Assembly: GCA_022059125.1 (NCBI GenBank)
Contig: JAEUWY010000006.1
Span: 2,170,001-2,234,000, forward strand
Origin: Corynespora cassiicola
Taxonomy: Eukaryota > Ascomycota > Dothideomycetes > Pleosporales > Corynesporascaceae
Length of the DNA: 64,000 bases
Direction of reading: 5' to 3'
The notes under the pieces: generated by a model
Told to the model about the DNA's origin: nothing
The model's database searches: none
What the model saw: the letters and a program-made list of their open reading frames with translations, nothing else
Shown: positions 32,834 to 45,187 of the stretch, piece by piece
Layout: every line of letters begins with the position of its first letter
Numbering within the stretch: position 1 is the first letter of the stretch
Made by a program: the position numbers and the translations under genes

Positions 32834-34523
32834 ATGCCCGGCCCTTCAGCTGCTGGGCCGGTCCCGGTTCCGTCAACCAGTCACGGAAAGGCGAGTGTGG
32901 TATCGGCCGAGCATGCCGCATCCCTGGAGGCCAGCTACAGCCGGCAAGATGCTCTGGATATGCAGCGCCTGGGCAAGAAGCAAGAGTTCAAGCGGAATTT
33001 CGGCTTTCTTAGCACGCTCGGGTTCGTATCAATATACATGGCAACCTGGGAGTTCGTGCTGGTTTCACTTAGTAGCGGCCTGTCCAATGGCGGCTTTGCT
33101 GGCCTCTTTTGGGTTTTCGTCGGTACCGTGACATGCTACTCGTCCATTGTTGCCAGTCTGGCCGAGATGGCATCCATGGCTCCCACATCTGGAGGTCAAT
33201 ATCATTGGACGAGCGAGTTTGCCCCACCCGAATATCAGAAATGGCTCAGCTACGCTTCGGGATGGATGTCCACTCTCGGATGGATCGCTAGCGTGGCGAG
33301 TAGTGTGTTTGTGGTCACTACCTTGATTGAAGCCATGATCAATGTCACCGACGCACACTTCGAATTCCCAGCATGGCAGTATACCCTCATCATGCTCGCC
33401 TTCCTGGTGCTCACCATCTGGCTCAACATTTGGGGTGCCAAAAGTCTGCCAGTGGTCGAGACAATCAGCCTGTTCGCCCACATTGGCGGTTGGGCCATTA
33501 CCTTTATTGTCATATGGGCCATGTGTCCACGAAACGACCCCAGTGATGTCTTCACCAAAATAGTAAGCAGAGGCGGATGGGACAATGTCGGCGTTGCTTG
33601 TTTGATCAGCCAAGTCACTGTGTAAGTGCTACCGATGATGACACGCCCTGAAAACGCTGAGCTGTTTACTCGGTCGTGCTACTAACAAAATCTCCAGAAT
33701 ATACTGCAACCTCGGCTCCGATGCCATTGTACACATCTCTGAAGAGGTCGAAGACGCCTCACTCATTGTCCCTCAATGCATGTGGTGGTCTTTCGTCGTC
33801 AATGTCTCCTTGGGAATTCTCATGTTGATTGCCATGCTCTTCGGCATCGGCTCCCTGGACGATGCCATCGAGGCAGCAGATGCTCCGTACTTGAGTTTAT
33901 TCAGGAACACCGGATCCACGGCAATGGCCCTATTCCTACTCATCCTGCTTTTTCTGCTCATCTTTTCTGGCCAGATAACCGCGCTGGCCACCTGCTCAAG
34001 AGAAGTGTGGGCCTTTTCCCGGGATCGAGGACTTCCATTCAGCCATTGGATTGCACGCATGAACCACGAATACAACGTCCCAGACAACTCTGTGTACCTC
34101 ACATCTGTCCTCAGTGGTATCTTTTGCCTAGTGAACATGGGTAGCACGGAAGCATTTGAGATTATAGTTTCGCTTACACTTCTTGGCCTTCTTTCTACCT
34201 ACATGCTCTCAATAGGCTGTCTTCTCCTCAAAAGGATAAGGAACGAGCCCCTTCCAACAGCTCGCTGGTCTTTGGGCCGATTTGGCCTACCGATTAATGC
34301 CTTTGCATTCTTCTACTGCGGGTTTGTGATGATATTTGCCTGTCTTCCGGTGGAGCGACCAGTCACCTTGGCCAACGCAAACTGGGCACCTTTGGTGTGG
34401 CTTGCCGTCATCGCTCTGGCGGTGGCTGTTTACTTTTTACACGGTCGAAACCACTACACACCGCCAGTCGAATATATTGAAGGCTTCCGAGATCCCGGAA
34501 AAGGCCTGCAGAGTGTTGATTGA
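32834..34523 (+). CDS. Amino-acid/GABA-type permease (APC superfamily)
   Basis: Plasma-membrane or vacuolar amino-acid or GABA transporter. Two exons (32834-33621 and 33698-34523; intron 76 bp, CTAAC branch site) give 537 residues. The hydrophilic N-terminus is followed by EFKRNFGFLSTLGFVSIYM, the usual entry into helix 1. Next come the conserved SLAEMASMAPTSGGQYHW motif of the fungal GABA/choline-type (ACT) subfamily and about 12 helices. Later motifs are GSDAIVHISEEVEDAS, AFSRDRGLPFSHW and VPDNSVYLTS. The splice is phase 2 (QVT-V-IYCN). The stop is TGA followed by CTA, and the frame then stays open for 45 codons (separate entry). It is upstream of and in line with the oxidoreductase-hydrolase gene. 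Confidence 0.9.
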
Positions 34524-34661
34524 CTAACCGGTCATGATCCATCCAACGAGCAACGTGAGCTTGAGAACCTGCTCGTCGACAACACCTTCGCAAACTTGAG
34601 TGAATCAGATAGCGAGCAGGAGCTGGATGAAGCCGCCGTGAGAGGGTCATACGGACCGTAA
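34524..34661 (+). other. Open 45-codon extension after the permease UGA CUA stop
   Basis: Directly after the permease TGA (34521-34523) the same frame continues CTA ACC GGT and stays open to a TAA at 34659-34661. The predicted tail is hydrophilic and acidic (PSNEQRELENLLVDN, SESDSEQELDEAA) with codon choice like the gene itself. UGA followed by CUA is the known high-efficiency read-through context in fungi and animals. Alternatives are a stop gained recently by mutation, or chance. Confidence 0.4.
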
Positions 34662-35216
34662 GACCGATCTCACGTCCAGGTACATGCCACTATCTAAGAC
34701 GGTCGTTCACCCCACCAATGAGACACTAACACAATCACGGGCATGCTCACCGAGCCTCGTTTTTTTGCTCCCTTGCAGATGTTGGGATATTATCATGCAA
34801 GGCTTTCAGCTCGACTTAACCGACGACCTTGTCCTGGATATCAGCTCGGAGTCTATGCCATCTTTAGTTGAATGATCGACGCATGGGTATGCGGGCTTAC
34901 CCACAAGGGAAAGGCACACATCAGAATGTACCTAGGGCTGAAAGCTGGGATTGGTCTCCTTGGATAACCACGCAGTAGGCTCGGACGAGGGCTTGTATGC
35001 TCCATTTTGATACGCCAAGACCCATGAAGGTACACGAATATGTCCTGATCGTCTGACTCAGATCGTCGGCCGCAGCTTCGTTCCTAGCCTGCTGAGGAAC
35101 GTTGATGCCGAAGCACAAGTGGGCCAGCTTTTAGCAGGCACCAGCTCATGTTGAAAATTTTTCTGAGTTCGTTGGGTGCTTTTTCTCACATCTGATTGTT
35201 ACCCTCAGTTGACACG
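34662..35216. other. Intergenic, permease to oxidoreductase
   Basis: About 555 bp. No gene or clear regulatory motif is seen. Confidence 0.45.
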
Positions 35217-38200
35217 ATGATGACCATTGCTGCCGTGGCATTGTGTTTCTCTGTCCTCGGCCCTTTGGTTCTACGCCTGTTGGTTTTCTATTCTCGGTCC
35301 AATTTTTTATATGACACCGAAAGCTCGCCATTCGTTGGCCAAGTCAAAGAAGAAGAGGAAGAGCCCACCAAAAAGCAGGCTGCCGGAGGTTCATCTCATA
35401 TCCCCTTGCCAGGATATGCTAAACCTTTCCCCCGACTCGGAAAAGGCGTTGAAGATATACAACCTATCTACGATGTTGTAGTCATAGGTTCCGGCTATGG
35501 CGGTGGCGTTGCCGCTTCCCGCATGTCCCGTGCGGGAAAGCGCGTGGCTGTACTTGAGCGCGGCAGTGAAAAGTGGCCTGGCGAATACCCCCATACAGTC
35601 AAAGATGCCGTCAAACAAGTTAATATGCTAGACGGTATTGGTAAAAGGAGTGGCCTTTTTCAGCTTTTAAGAGGTTCAGGCCAGGATGTCTTGGTCGGTA
35701 GCGGTCTAGGCGGCACCAGCCTAATCAATGCGAACGTTTTCCTACGGGCAGACCACAGAACCTTGTCGTTGGAAGATTGGCCGGAAGAGATCAGAAAGAA
35801 ACCTCAATGCTTGGATTGTTGTATGTTGCCAGTGCGGAATTTATTCGTTGTTGCGACGCATGTCGAACTGACCCTTACAGACTATGACCGGGTAGATGGA
35901 GTCTTCAAACCTAGACCTTATCCCGACAACTGGAATACTCCCAAGAAACTCTCGGTCTTCGAAAATTCAATTCATTCACCAGAGCTTGGTGGAACATTCT
36001 ACCGGCCACCCTTGGCGCTATCATTCCAGGACCAACTCAATGCAACAGGTGTCCAGCTCGATGCTACAAAGCTGACAGGAAATGACTGTACAGGCCTAAA
36101 CGATGGATCAAAGAACTCTGTGCTAATGACCTATATTCCTGATGCGTGGAATTGGGGCGCAGAAATTTTCTGCGGGGTCGAGGTAAAGTATATAAGGAGA
36201 GAGAAAGAAGGAGACGGATACCTTGTCTTCTTCGAGGCAGATGGTACTGGAGAATCTGCGTGGGTGAAAGCCGTAAGTTACTATCTATGGCTTCGAAACA
36301 TCCAAATATATTTTCCGGCTAACAATTTGACAGAAGGAGTTTGTTTTTCTCGGTGCAGGCGCACTGGGGACTACAGAGATCTTGCTTCGCTCAAAAGCAT
36401 ATGGCCTCCACACGTCACCAATGGTTGGACAAAAGGTATCTGGGAATGGAGATATGCTAGCTTTCGCATACAACACCTCATCCGTCGTCAATGGGGTCGG
36501 TAAGCAATCAACGAGTCCAGATCCACCAGGCCCCACAATTACTGGCTGCATGGATATGCGAAGACAAAAGGTTGCACCAAATGTGAGAGATGGATACGTA
36601 ATCCAAGAAGGCGTCATACCAGAAGCACTCGCTCCAATCGCCCAGGGTATATTGGAAAGCCAGACGGGAAAGATCTACCCAAAGGGCTACTCGCACTTCA
36701 AATCTTGGATTACGAGAATAAAAGGTTGGATATTTGGGCCTTATTCAAGTTATGGAAGCATAAATCATACTTTGACCTACCTCATCATGGGCCACGATTC
36801 TGGCGAGGGCATCATGAGGCTGCAAAACGACAAGCCAGCGCTTCACTTTTCCCCTGCTCAGGGCGAACAGCAGTCGAAACGGACCAAAAGAATCCTAGAA
36901 AGGTCTGCACAGCTGTTAAAAGGAGTGTTGATCAAGGTCCCTTCCCTGACCGTACATCCTCTCGGCGGTGCGAGGATGAGCTCGGACGGGACAGGCCAGT
37001 TCGGTGCGGTAAATCACATTGGGCAGCTCTTTACGGGACTGGGAAATGAGGTGTATGAGGGCATCGTCTGTTTGGACGGGAGTATTGTACCGACCTCGCT
37101 AGGTAACATCAAAGCGTCACTCGCCAAAGCTAGGGGCTGATCGTCATCAGGTGTGAATCCGTGTGCGACCATCACTGCGCTCGCCGAGCGAGCCTGCGCT
37201 ATCATCATCAAACAGAAAGGTTGGGACATTGACGAAACTCCAAACGGGGCGCTGGATCTTCTTGGTGCCCCCGCCAAACCTAATGCGAGTAGACGTGATC
37301 TGCAGGAACAAAATGAGGCTATTAGGCGTTCACGGCGCCAAGGTCTGAAATTCTCCGAAACCCTGGAAGGGTTCATCCACATCGGTGCAGACGTCACTAG
37401 TTTTGAGCTCGCGGACTCATTAGCTTGCCACTCTGCCAGTTCCGCTCGTCTCTCTGTACAGGTGGACGTGTACGATGTAGAGCATCTTACTCGAGAATGT
37501 TCAAAGGTGACGGGAACGTTTTCTTGTGGAGCAATATCGCAAGATCCAATGAGGGTGATCGACGGCGAAGTCAGATTCTTTGTCAAAAATGACGATGTTG
37601 CAGACGGGAAAGTGCTAGAATATCAAATCAAGCTGTTGAGTACTTCTGAGGAAGTGTTCATATTGGAAGGAGTAAAGTATATTGGACCTGAGATAGCGTT
37701 CTCAGTCAATAAGACGTGGAACGCAACCACAACGCTCTTCACTTCTATCCAAAGGCAGAACGGTAGCACACTAGGACGCGGAATTCTTCGACTCTACCCG
37801 AAAGATTTTCTCAGGGAGCTCTTGAGTATGAGAAGCAATCAAATTGGATCATGGAGAAAACGAGGTAGACCTGTGGTACAGTTTCTGCACTATTTCGCCG
37901 GGAACACGCTTGCGTACTTTTTCGCACCTTTCCGCACGTTGGAGTATCCTTTACGGACTTCGGAATGCGAAAGATCCGGATACTTTGAGAAGCCGGCACC
38001 AAGAAACAAGACACTCACAGCCGATGATGGCGCCCGCTTTACTATCAAAACGTGGGACTCGGCATCGGACCCCTGCAAAACACCCATCATTCTCATCCCC
38101 GGGGCATCTGTCGACGATACCATGTTCTCCATGCCCACCATCCCCACGAACACCATCGACTATCTCACGTCCCATGGCCACCGCTGCTATGTTCCGATCC

Positions 38201-39162
38201 TTCGATTTGGCATCGGCGATGAAGCGAAGAACGGTTGGACCGCCTTCGACGCCCGGTTAGATGTCAAGGCTGCCATGAAGTACGTCCGAGAGCAAGAGGG
38301 TGGTCAGAAACTCTATGTCCTGTGCCATTGCCTCGGAAGCATAGCTACTAGTATGGCACTGTTGAACGGCGACGTGGAAGCGCACTGGATCGCCGGCATG
38401 ACATGCAGCCAGGTATTCATGGACCTGCACTTTAGCGCCGACAACGCCTTCAAAGCGCACTCTCCCATGCTGTTGCAACTCTATCGCGTAGGTGTACTCC
38501 TGTCGACTCATTATTACACGACTAACACCCGGCAGACCCTGGCGGGAACATGGCTCCCCCTAAATACACGAGCATATACTCCAATCCTGCAAATACTCGA
38601 CGCAATCCTCCGCTTCTATCCCGTCGGAAGCAGAAAAGAGCTGTGCCGCTCCTCCACCTGCCACCGAAGCGCGCTCCCCTTTGGCCGCTGCTTCACCCAC
38701 ACACACCTCACGCGCGCCACTCACGAATCCATGCACAGATGGTTCTCGGGTATACACACGACCTTCCTATCGCACCTCATGCGCATGGGTGCCGAACCAC
38801 CTCACCACGTGCACGGCAATGAGCCTGCGTTTGAGGATTTGGTGGAGGGCGGGTTGGAAAAGCTTGAGGGGCTGCGGATTCAGTTCATAAGCGGGGGCGC
38901 AAATGTGGTCTTTGATCCCGTCAGTACTGAAGTCTCCTTTGAGAGGCTCAGGGAGGAGTTTCCTGGGGGTGGGTTTGAGAGGGTTGTTGTGGAGGGCTAT
39001 GGGCATTTGGATACGTGGATAGGGAAAGGGAGCGCGGAGGATGTGTATCCGAGGGTTTTGGCGCACGTACGAGCTTGCGAGGCGGCTTTGGAGGACATGG
39101 ATTTGCGAGAGACATTGAACATTGATCAGGAGGAAATTGAGAACGGATATGTAGAGGTCTAA
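35217..39162 (+). CDS. Fusion protein: cholesterol-oxidase-like GMC oxidoreductase plus alpha/beta hydrolase
   Basis: A single gene of five exons: 35217-35820, 35881-36272, 36334-37102, 37151-38487, 38536-39162 (introns 60, 61, 48, 48 bp), giving 1,242 residues. The N-terminus is hydrophobic (about 5-27). The FAD Rossmann motif VVIGSGYGGGVAASRM starts at residue 88. LVGSGLGGTSLINANVF, EFVFLGAGALGTTE, VHPLGGARM and SLGVNPCATITALAERA are typical of the cholesterol-oxidase branch of GMC flavoproteins, which oxidise a secondary alcohol with O2. The third intron hides an in-frame TGA (37138-37140), so the two domains are continuous. After a linker (HIGADVTSFELAD) comes an alpha/beta hydrolase with IILIPGASVDDTMF, a nucleophile elbow LYVLCHCLGS (Cys 982) and a late His (EGYGHLDTW). 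The substrate is unknown. The start at 35217 is the first ATG. Confidence 0.85.
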
Positions 39163-39184
39163 GGGCAAAGTTGTCCAATACCAT

Positions 39185-41468
39185 CTACAATTTCGCAAGA
39201 ATATGCTTTCCACCGTCTCCACTTCCGAGCACTATCTCCTCGCTTCGCCAGTCGGGATTGAAAGTGGTGTCATTGAGGGGATTCTTGCGGTGGGCACGGT
39301 CGAAGAGGTCTTCGTAGACCTTTCCGTCTGACCGGCCGAGTGCGCTGTCGAGCAACCAATCTGGAATGCTCCACGCGTCTACCAATTTGACCGCATGCGG
39401 TCTCAGCTCAGCCATCAGGTCCAGGATTGCATCCGGGAGCTCGTACACAGACTCCTGTGCCGCAGCATTGGTTAGAATAAAGGAAGACGCGAATTGGTCG
39501 ACCGTATACAGCGCATAAAGCCTAAAGCAAGTCTGGAGTGCCGAAGGCGTGGGATCAGTGAGCTTGGACCCAGTGCCACCAGTGCCACCAAAAGAGTTGT
39601 AAAAGTTGGTTACTAGGATCTGCTCAGAGTATGCGCGAGACAGATTGTGGAGCTGAACCATGAGCCGTGTCCAGGGCTTCTTCTCCACCACCCGCGACTG
39701 GTAAGCACGATATGTCAGGTCAGCAGCTCGCCATCGGAAGATTTCGACAATGGCTTCATCGTTGATATTCCTATTCTGGAGGGCCGACTGGGGTGTGCGG
39801 TGGTCCCGATTCTTGAGGTAGAATTGGAAAAGCTCATCGGTCGGGTCTTTGGGCGCAGCACCGCGGCTCTTTACCGCAAGTGTCATCTTCTTGATCAAAT
39901 GGGCAGCGGTTTGCTGCGTAATCATCCAATTGTCGCCTTCTACAGTCGGCTTGGAGAGGTAACTGACGTTGTTATTAGCAATACGGTGTGACGACGCCTG
40001 ATCGGTGAGATGCATACTCAGCGTTGAGGCCTACCAATCCGCTGCCGCCGCCGAATCCATGCCCACCCATTGCCCGCCTACAGGTCTCGATCCCATCAGC
40101 CGCAAGCATGGTGCATAGACTTTTGAGTCCCGAACTTGCGCTATGCAGCTCAGCCAGCGGGCCGAAGTCTCCCCTCTCGATGGTCTCGCGACTGCGGTGA
40201 TACAGCGTGTACATCATCTCACCCGTATAATGCAACGCGAAGGTAGTGGCGAGCAGTGGCAGAATCCTAATCTGGACTGTCGGATAGTCAAGGACCTTCA
40301 TCTCCTCATCATGTGGACTTTTCGAGTCGCGATCCCGAAACTGCCGCCGGACCGAGCAATATCGGACTGCTATCGTTACTGCGCGTGCGAGGACAAGACG
40401 TGCATGCATGATGATTTGTCCGCGGACAAAGGTCAGGGATCCATAGACGACGGCCGGATGCCCTCTTCGGTTCAGCTCGCATGTCTCGTCGCTCACCTCT
40501 GCATATCTTGAAAGCATGGCTTGCTTGGGTACTCGAAATTGGTCGAGCAGCATGTAACCGTTGTCCATGGATGCGTAGCCGTACTTCGGACCGATGTCCC
40601 CCACGGCAATGCCGGGCAAAGGCTGATGAGTCTTCTCGTCCCGAATCTGCACGATGAATGTTTGCGGGCCGTGGCTCTCGTACTCAGCCTTGACGGCTTG
40701 CTTCGGGAATCCTCCTTTCGGTAGGAGCAGTTGTGCAACTACGATCTGCATACCAGAGCATTAGGGCGTCAGCCTTAAGGGTTTCGGGTGTTCCACGCAT
40801 TGACGACGTACAGCATGCGTAGCAGTCCTACCCATCGATCCGTTCCACCATTTGCTGGCTGTCAGGTGTGGACTGTGCAGTTCGAATTCTCTTTTCACAG
40901 GATCCCATTTGGCCACAGTTTCGAGGCCGCGCACATTGCTACCGTGTCCAAGTTCCGTCTGGGCGTAGCAGCCTATGATGCTGTAGTCGAGAATTTTGGG
41001 CATCCAGTAAGCCTTCTGCGCGTCGGAGCCCTGCTCCCGGACCGTTGTCACTGGCCGAATCCATCAGCGCCTCTTTTCCCCCCGTTGGACCGATGCGGAT
41101 GCGGCGAGCTGCTTACCAAACATGCTCATGTGCAAATGATACGGGCTCATCTCGTCGGTCAGATATTCTGCCATTTTGTAATCTTCATGATCCCAGCCTT
41201 CTCTTCTGACGATGCGCTGTATTGCTTTTGCTCTGGCTAGACCCAAATGATAACGTTCTGGCCGGGAAAGGTTCATCTGCTGATCCTTCTTGAAGAGTTT
41301 CTCCTTGCTCAAAACGCCCAGAACCTTCCTTTGGCGTTCGAGGAATCCATCCCGGGATAGTAGGTGCGTAGCCAATTCGTCGACATCGATCCCAGAGCGA
41401 TCCCGCTCAGCTTGCAGTGTTGCAGTGCCATCGTGACGTGGATTCAGCTCATCGGTAAAGTCAGGCAT
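39185..41468 (-). CDS. Peroxisomal acyl-CoA oxidase (PTS1: AKL)
   Basis: First, O2-dependent step of peroxisomal beta-oxidation: acyl-CoA to trans-2-enoyl-CoA with H2O2. Four exons on the minus strand: 41468-41117, 41050-40812, 40745-40018, 39962-39185. The spliced product has 698 residues, normal for the family. Recognisable are YAQTELGHGSNVRGLET (FAD/substrate region), SKWWNGSMGRTATHAIVVAQ (joined over an intron), ETCRRAMGGHGFGGGSGL near the catalytic region, and the C-terminal dehydrogenase helices. The protein ends ILAKL, a PTS1 signal for peroxisomal import. Its stop codon lies only 22 bp from the stop of the converging oxidoreductase-hydrolase gene. It may be a paralogue specialised for a particular acyl-CoA. 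Confidence 0.93.
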
Positions 41469-42240
41469 GGTGTGATGGGGTGTTCAGGTAATATCGGGCG
41501 AGAGAATTGGGCGATGCCGTCGCAGCTGAGGCTGTCGAACTCCAGCAGTGATGCTGCGCAGCAACACCATCTAGCCTCGGATAATGCAGCGTCGTCGGTG
41601 TTTTGTCAAGAGAACGGGATCAGCCGCCAACCATAAATTGCCCAGCCAACGGCACTTTTCGGTAAATTGTACCACCTTGACAGCTACCACACTATTGATG
41701 AATAGGATAGAATGTCTCGTGACTTCCAACCCACCCTGATGATCAGGGCTGTGGGTCAGGAAAGCTACACGAGTTCGGTTCTCCGAGGCGGATACCATTT
41801 TCCGGGCGGAAGGATTCCGTGCCGCATCCGATCTCGAGATGTGCACAGCAAAGCTTCGAGTCCGAGGAGGCGTCTATTATCTATGAAAAGTCCCAATTCT
41901 GCTCCATAACCGCCAGTCTCTGGAAAGAAACGCAAGATCCAGTCTCGCCTGGGCCCTTCCAAGCACGGTTCGGCAAAAACCCCATTCCGGAAAAAGAAGC
42001 AGATAGTTGTACAGGATATCAGATGGCCAGGCCACAATGTAAAAAGAAAAGAAAAAACCATACACCCTTTTTTTTTGTTCCAGCCCGATGCGCGTATGCA
42101 TAATGCCCCTAGAGAATCCTCCACGCCGTTTGCACCAATAAACCCTCAAGACACGCTAAATAAACCAAGGGATGCCCATGCATGCACAAAAGAGGCACAA
42201 CTGACCGAACAAAACCGTAACAGTCGGCATGCCGAGCGTC
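41469..42240. other. Intergenic / promoter of the acyl-CoA oxidase
   Basis: About 770 bp between the oxidase start and the 3' end of the next minus-strand gene. No gene is seen. Confidence 0.45.
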
Positions 42241-43872
42241 CTAGTCGAGAACACGGTCCGCCCAACTCGCAAGACCGCCGGGCTCACTGAGTAAGGTGTC
42301 CATGTCCACCCCTGCGAGCCGGACCATGACTTCGTACGGCGCCTCGACGCCGTCGGGAGAGTTTCTTCTCCTTGGCAGGATCATCATGCCGCCATCTGAT
42401 GGGTTGTATACTCTCCTTATGAACTCGGGCATCCCCCATGTCGTGCCGGGGATGTTCCACTCGTGTTCGGCGCCGAAATTCATCCAAGAAGTGATGTAAA
42501 GGTCCAGACCGAACCGGAAGCCGAGGGCGCACTCAGTGTCCGTGATTGGATTGATCGAGTTGAAGAATGTTAGCTGCTTGAGGCACCAGTCGTTGTCGGT
42601 CTTGGAGATGGCCTCCCTTATCCGCCTGATTGCTGGAATGATGGTCTCCTTGGTTACACTGCGTTTGCCATCAGCCATGTCCTGAACGGAAGGGGTAAAC
42701 AATGCAAAGGAAAAAAGTAGGTTGGGGATCAGCGAGAGTATCACGAGAAAAGGGACTCACCTGTCCTCGCTGACGAGATCTGCAATGTTCAGGGTACTCT
42801 TAGCAAAGTTCGCCATGTTACCCATGTATTCTTCCCCGAGGGGAGGGCTCAGCTTCTTCCGCAGATCCATCGCGATCCCGAGATTGGTTTCCTGATCGAG
42901 TACCTCGTCGTTGCCAGACTTGAGCAAGCGAGCGACTCGGGCGCGTGTGACGTGGATCCATACTAGTGCACTGATGACATTGCAGATGGTAGGCGAATAG
43001 TAAGGAAAGAAGGGCTTCAGCTCCTCTCGGAATGATCGAATCCTGGAGGCCGGGATGATGAAGAGCCTCTGCGAACAGGCCGTGTCGTCTGGTAAAGTTT
43101 TGGTGTACTCGTAGGTTCCATTGGTGTACGCATCGACGGCTGGAATATGGCCAGGAGCGACGTGTGGAATGCGTGCGTCGAGTTCGGCCCGCAGAGCAGA
43201 CTGGTCCGGAATTTTCTCCATTGCTGATCCGATGAGCATCTATATTGTGGAAACAACGATCCGAAACTTACAAGGTGAATCATTTCCCAACGTTTCACGG
43301 ACACTCTGAGCATAGTGCCTCCAGAAATAATTGACTCCAGAGCAATCGGACAAGGTGTGGTGCACATAGATGCTCAACACTAGGCCGCCAGGGATGAAGA
43401 AGACTTGTGTGGCCATGGCGGGGGCCCGTAATCCATCGAAGGACACCATACCCTCGCCAGCGGACGGGATTCCGTCGAATTCGGGCCTGCGTAGTGGCCT
43501 CCGTAGAACCTCTGGACAGAACATGTCTCCCTTGAGAGCGCTCGGGGGCATTCCATTTCTCTTCAAAGATTCATAAGTGTGGGGATACTCGGGTCGCGTG
43601 AGCGCCTTGGTACGGAACAAGCCGGCGCTCTGCACCTCAGGTACTTGGTGAGGGTATGTGAAGGGGAGTTTGCCAGTGGCGGGGTCGACGGGGCCCAAAG
43701 TGCCCGCCAGCCATGGGAATTTGCGGAGGGTAGTCTGGAGAGCTTTTGACAGAGCTGCGATGGCCACCTCTTCCTGGCTCATGTCAGGGAAGGGAAAGAC
43801 CAGGAGGGCGGGCGTGTAGACGCGCGCAGTGTTTTGGTCGACTGCGCTCAGGTGGAATGTATGTGACGCCAT
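42241..43872 (-). CDS. BAHD-like acyltransferase (fungal transferase family, PF02458 type)
   Basis: Cytosolic enzyme class that moves an acyl group from CoA to a hydroxyl or amine of secondary metabolites (trichothecene 3-O-acetyltransferase is a known relative). Three exons on the minus strand (43872-43272, 43223-42761, 42658-42241; introns 48 and 102 bp) give 493 residues. The catalytic HxxxD motif is HHTLSDCSG at about residues 171-179. The second family signature, normally near DFGWG, appears as SWMNFGAEHEWNIPG. PFPDMSQEEVAIAALSKALQ and RKFPWLAGTLG are typical of the N-terminal lobe. I chose the start at 43872 because upstream in-frame sequence has no family character. A TATATA string lies about 130 bp upstream. 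Confidence 0.82.
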
Positions 43873-45161
43873 GTGAGGAATTGCTATCAGGGCCGGGGAG
43901 AGAGAGGCGGGAGTCAAGGGCAAGCATGCGAAATTAGAGTCGTAAAAGGTAAATAAGGATCGAATTGGGAAAGCTCGGTGAGAAAGGGGTATGGCGGAGT
44001 ATATAAGGCGTGCGGAGGTGTCCTGGCGTGTCCTGGCCCCCACGGTGCGGATATCAAGAGTCACACAGCCTCTCGACGTGGGCAGGCAAACAGGCAGGAT
44101 ATGAAGCGCGAGAGCTGTCATATCCCACATTCACCGCCGCGAGGGCTTCGGCAGCAGTGTAACGAGTAGCGGCGCACTGACCGACAGCATGTTTGGCGAC
44201 CGGCCCACCCTGTGCTGAGCCCACAGGCCACAGGCCGCAAAGGGAAGCACGCGTATTTGGAGCGGCGCCTTCCCGCTTCCCCGGCTCCAAGCTTTTTTGC
44301 ATCGGGTCACACCCGCAGCTAGGAATGCGCCGACGTTTGCTTCCGCCTTCCCCGGCCGCGATGTGCTCCCCCTTTGCAAGATCAATTTTCCTCGCGGACC
44401 CACGGCCCAGCACGAATTGGTAGCCGAGCCTGGGAAGCGTTCGGCCCCAGCCGCGACCCCAGCGTGGGAGGGCGTCGCCGGTTTTCTTTCTTTCCGCAGC
44501 ACCGCGTGCCCTCCAATTGGGCCCTGGGGAGGGCGGGGCGTGGCGTGCCGTTGGAAGATGCGGCAACACAGGGTCGATGACTCCTCCAGCCTTCATTCCA
44601 CCTCCTCATGGACCAAGAGGACAGGGGCCATTGACGCTGAGAGCTTATTCTTGTTTTCTTTTGCATATTCTTGGCCGGCCCCAATCGAGACCCGATCGCC
44701 AGCCTCTGTTCAATTACCCAGGCCGTATATGCGATGACACGACAAATCGGACATTCTGAAACAAAGGGGTCGCCTACAGGGCAGTTTGCAAGGCAGCTCA
44801 CGTGGCAGATTGACACACGTAGCCAGCCCATTTCTGTCCGGGCAAGCGCTGGCAGGAGGAGGTGATGTGGGCCGGCGTGATTGCGATCCAAGACGGAGCC
44901 ACAACCACAGCGCCACTGACAGCCAACCGTCCGCTGTTGCGAGGCGACTGGCGACGTGCCCTGCCCTCCAATCACTCAATTGGCCGTTGCCGCCTTCTGG
45001 GGCCAAGGTCGACTACGCCTGGCATGTCCATGGGCTAAGTTCCGGTTCCCAGGTCTTGGGGTTGCGCAGGTCCAGCGGGGGACTAGAATAGAGCACGCGA
45101 CAAGAATAAAGTTTAGCGAATCGATGCGACGGTCAGAAAGGATAGCGGTGAAGACATTTGC

Positions 45162-45187
45162 AAGAAGAAGAAGAAGAAGAAGAAGAA
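45162..45187 (+). repeat. AAG trinucleotide microsatellite
   Basis: About eight and a half head-to-tail AAG units in non-coding DNA. Confidence 0.85.

Noticed and set aside
37153..39162. Separate hydrolase gene starting with GTG at 37153
   Set aside because: A consensus 48-bp intron joins it in frame to the oxidoreductase and restores a conserved GMC segment.
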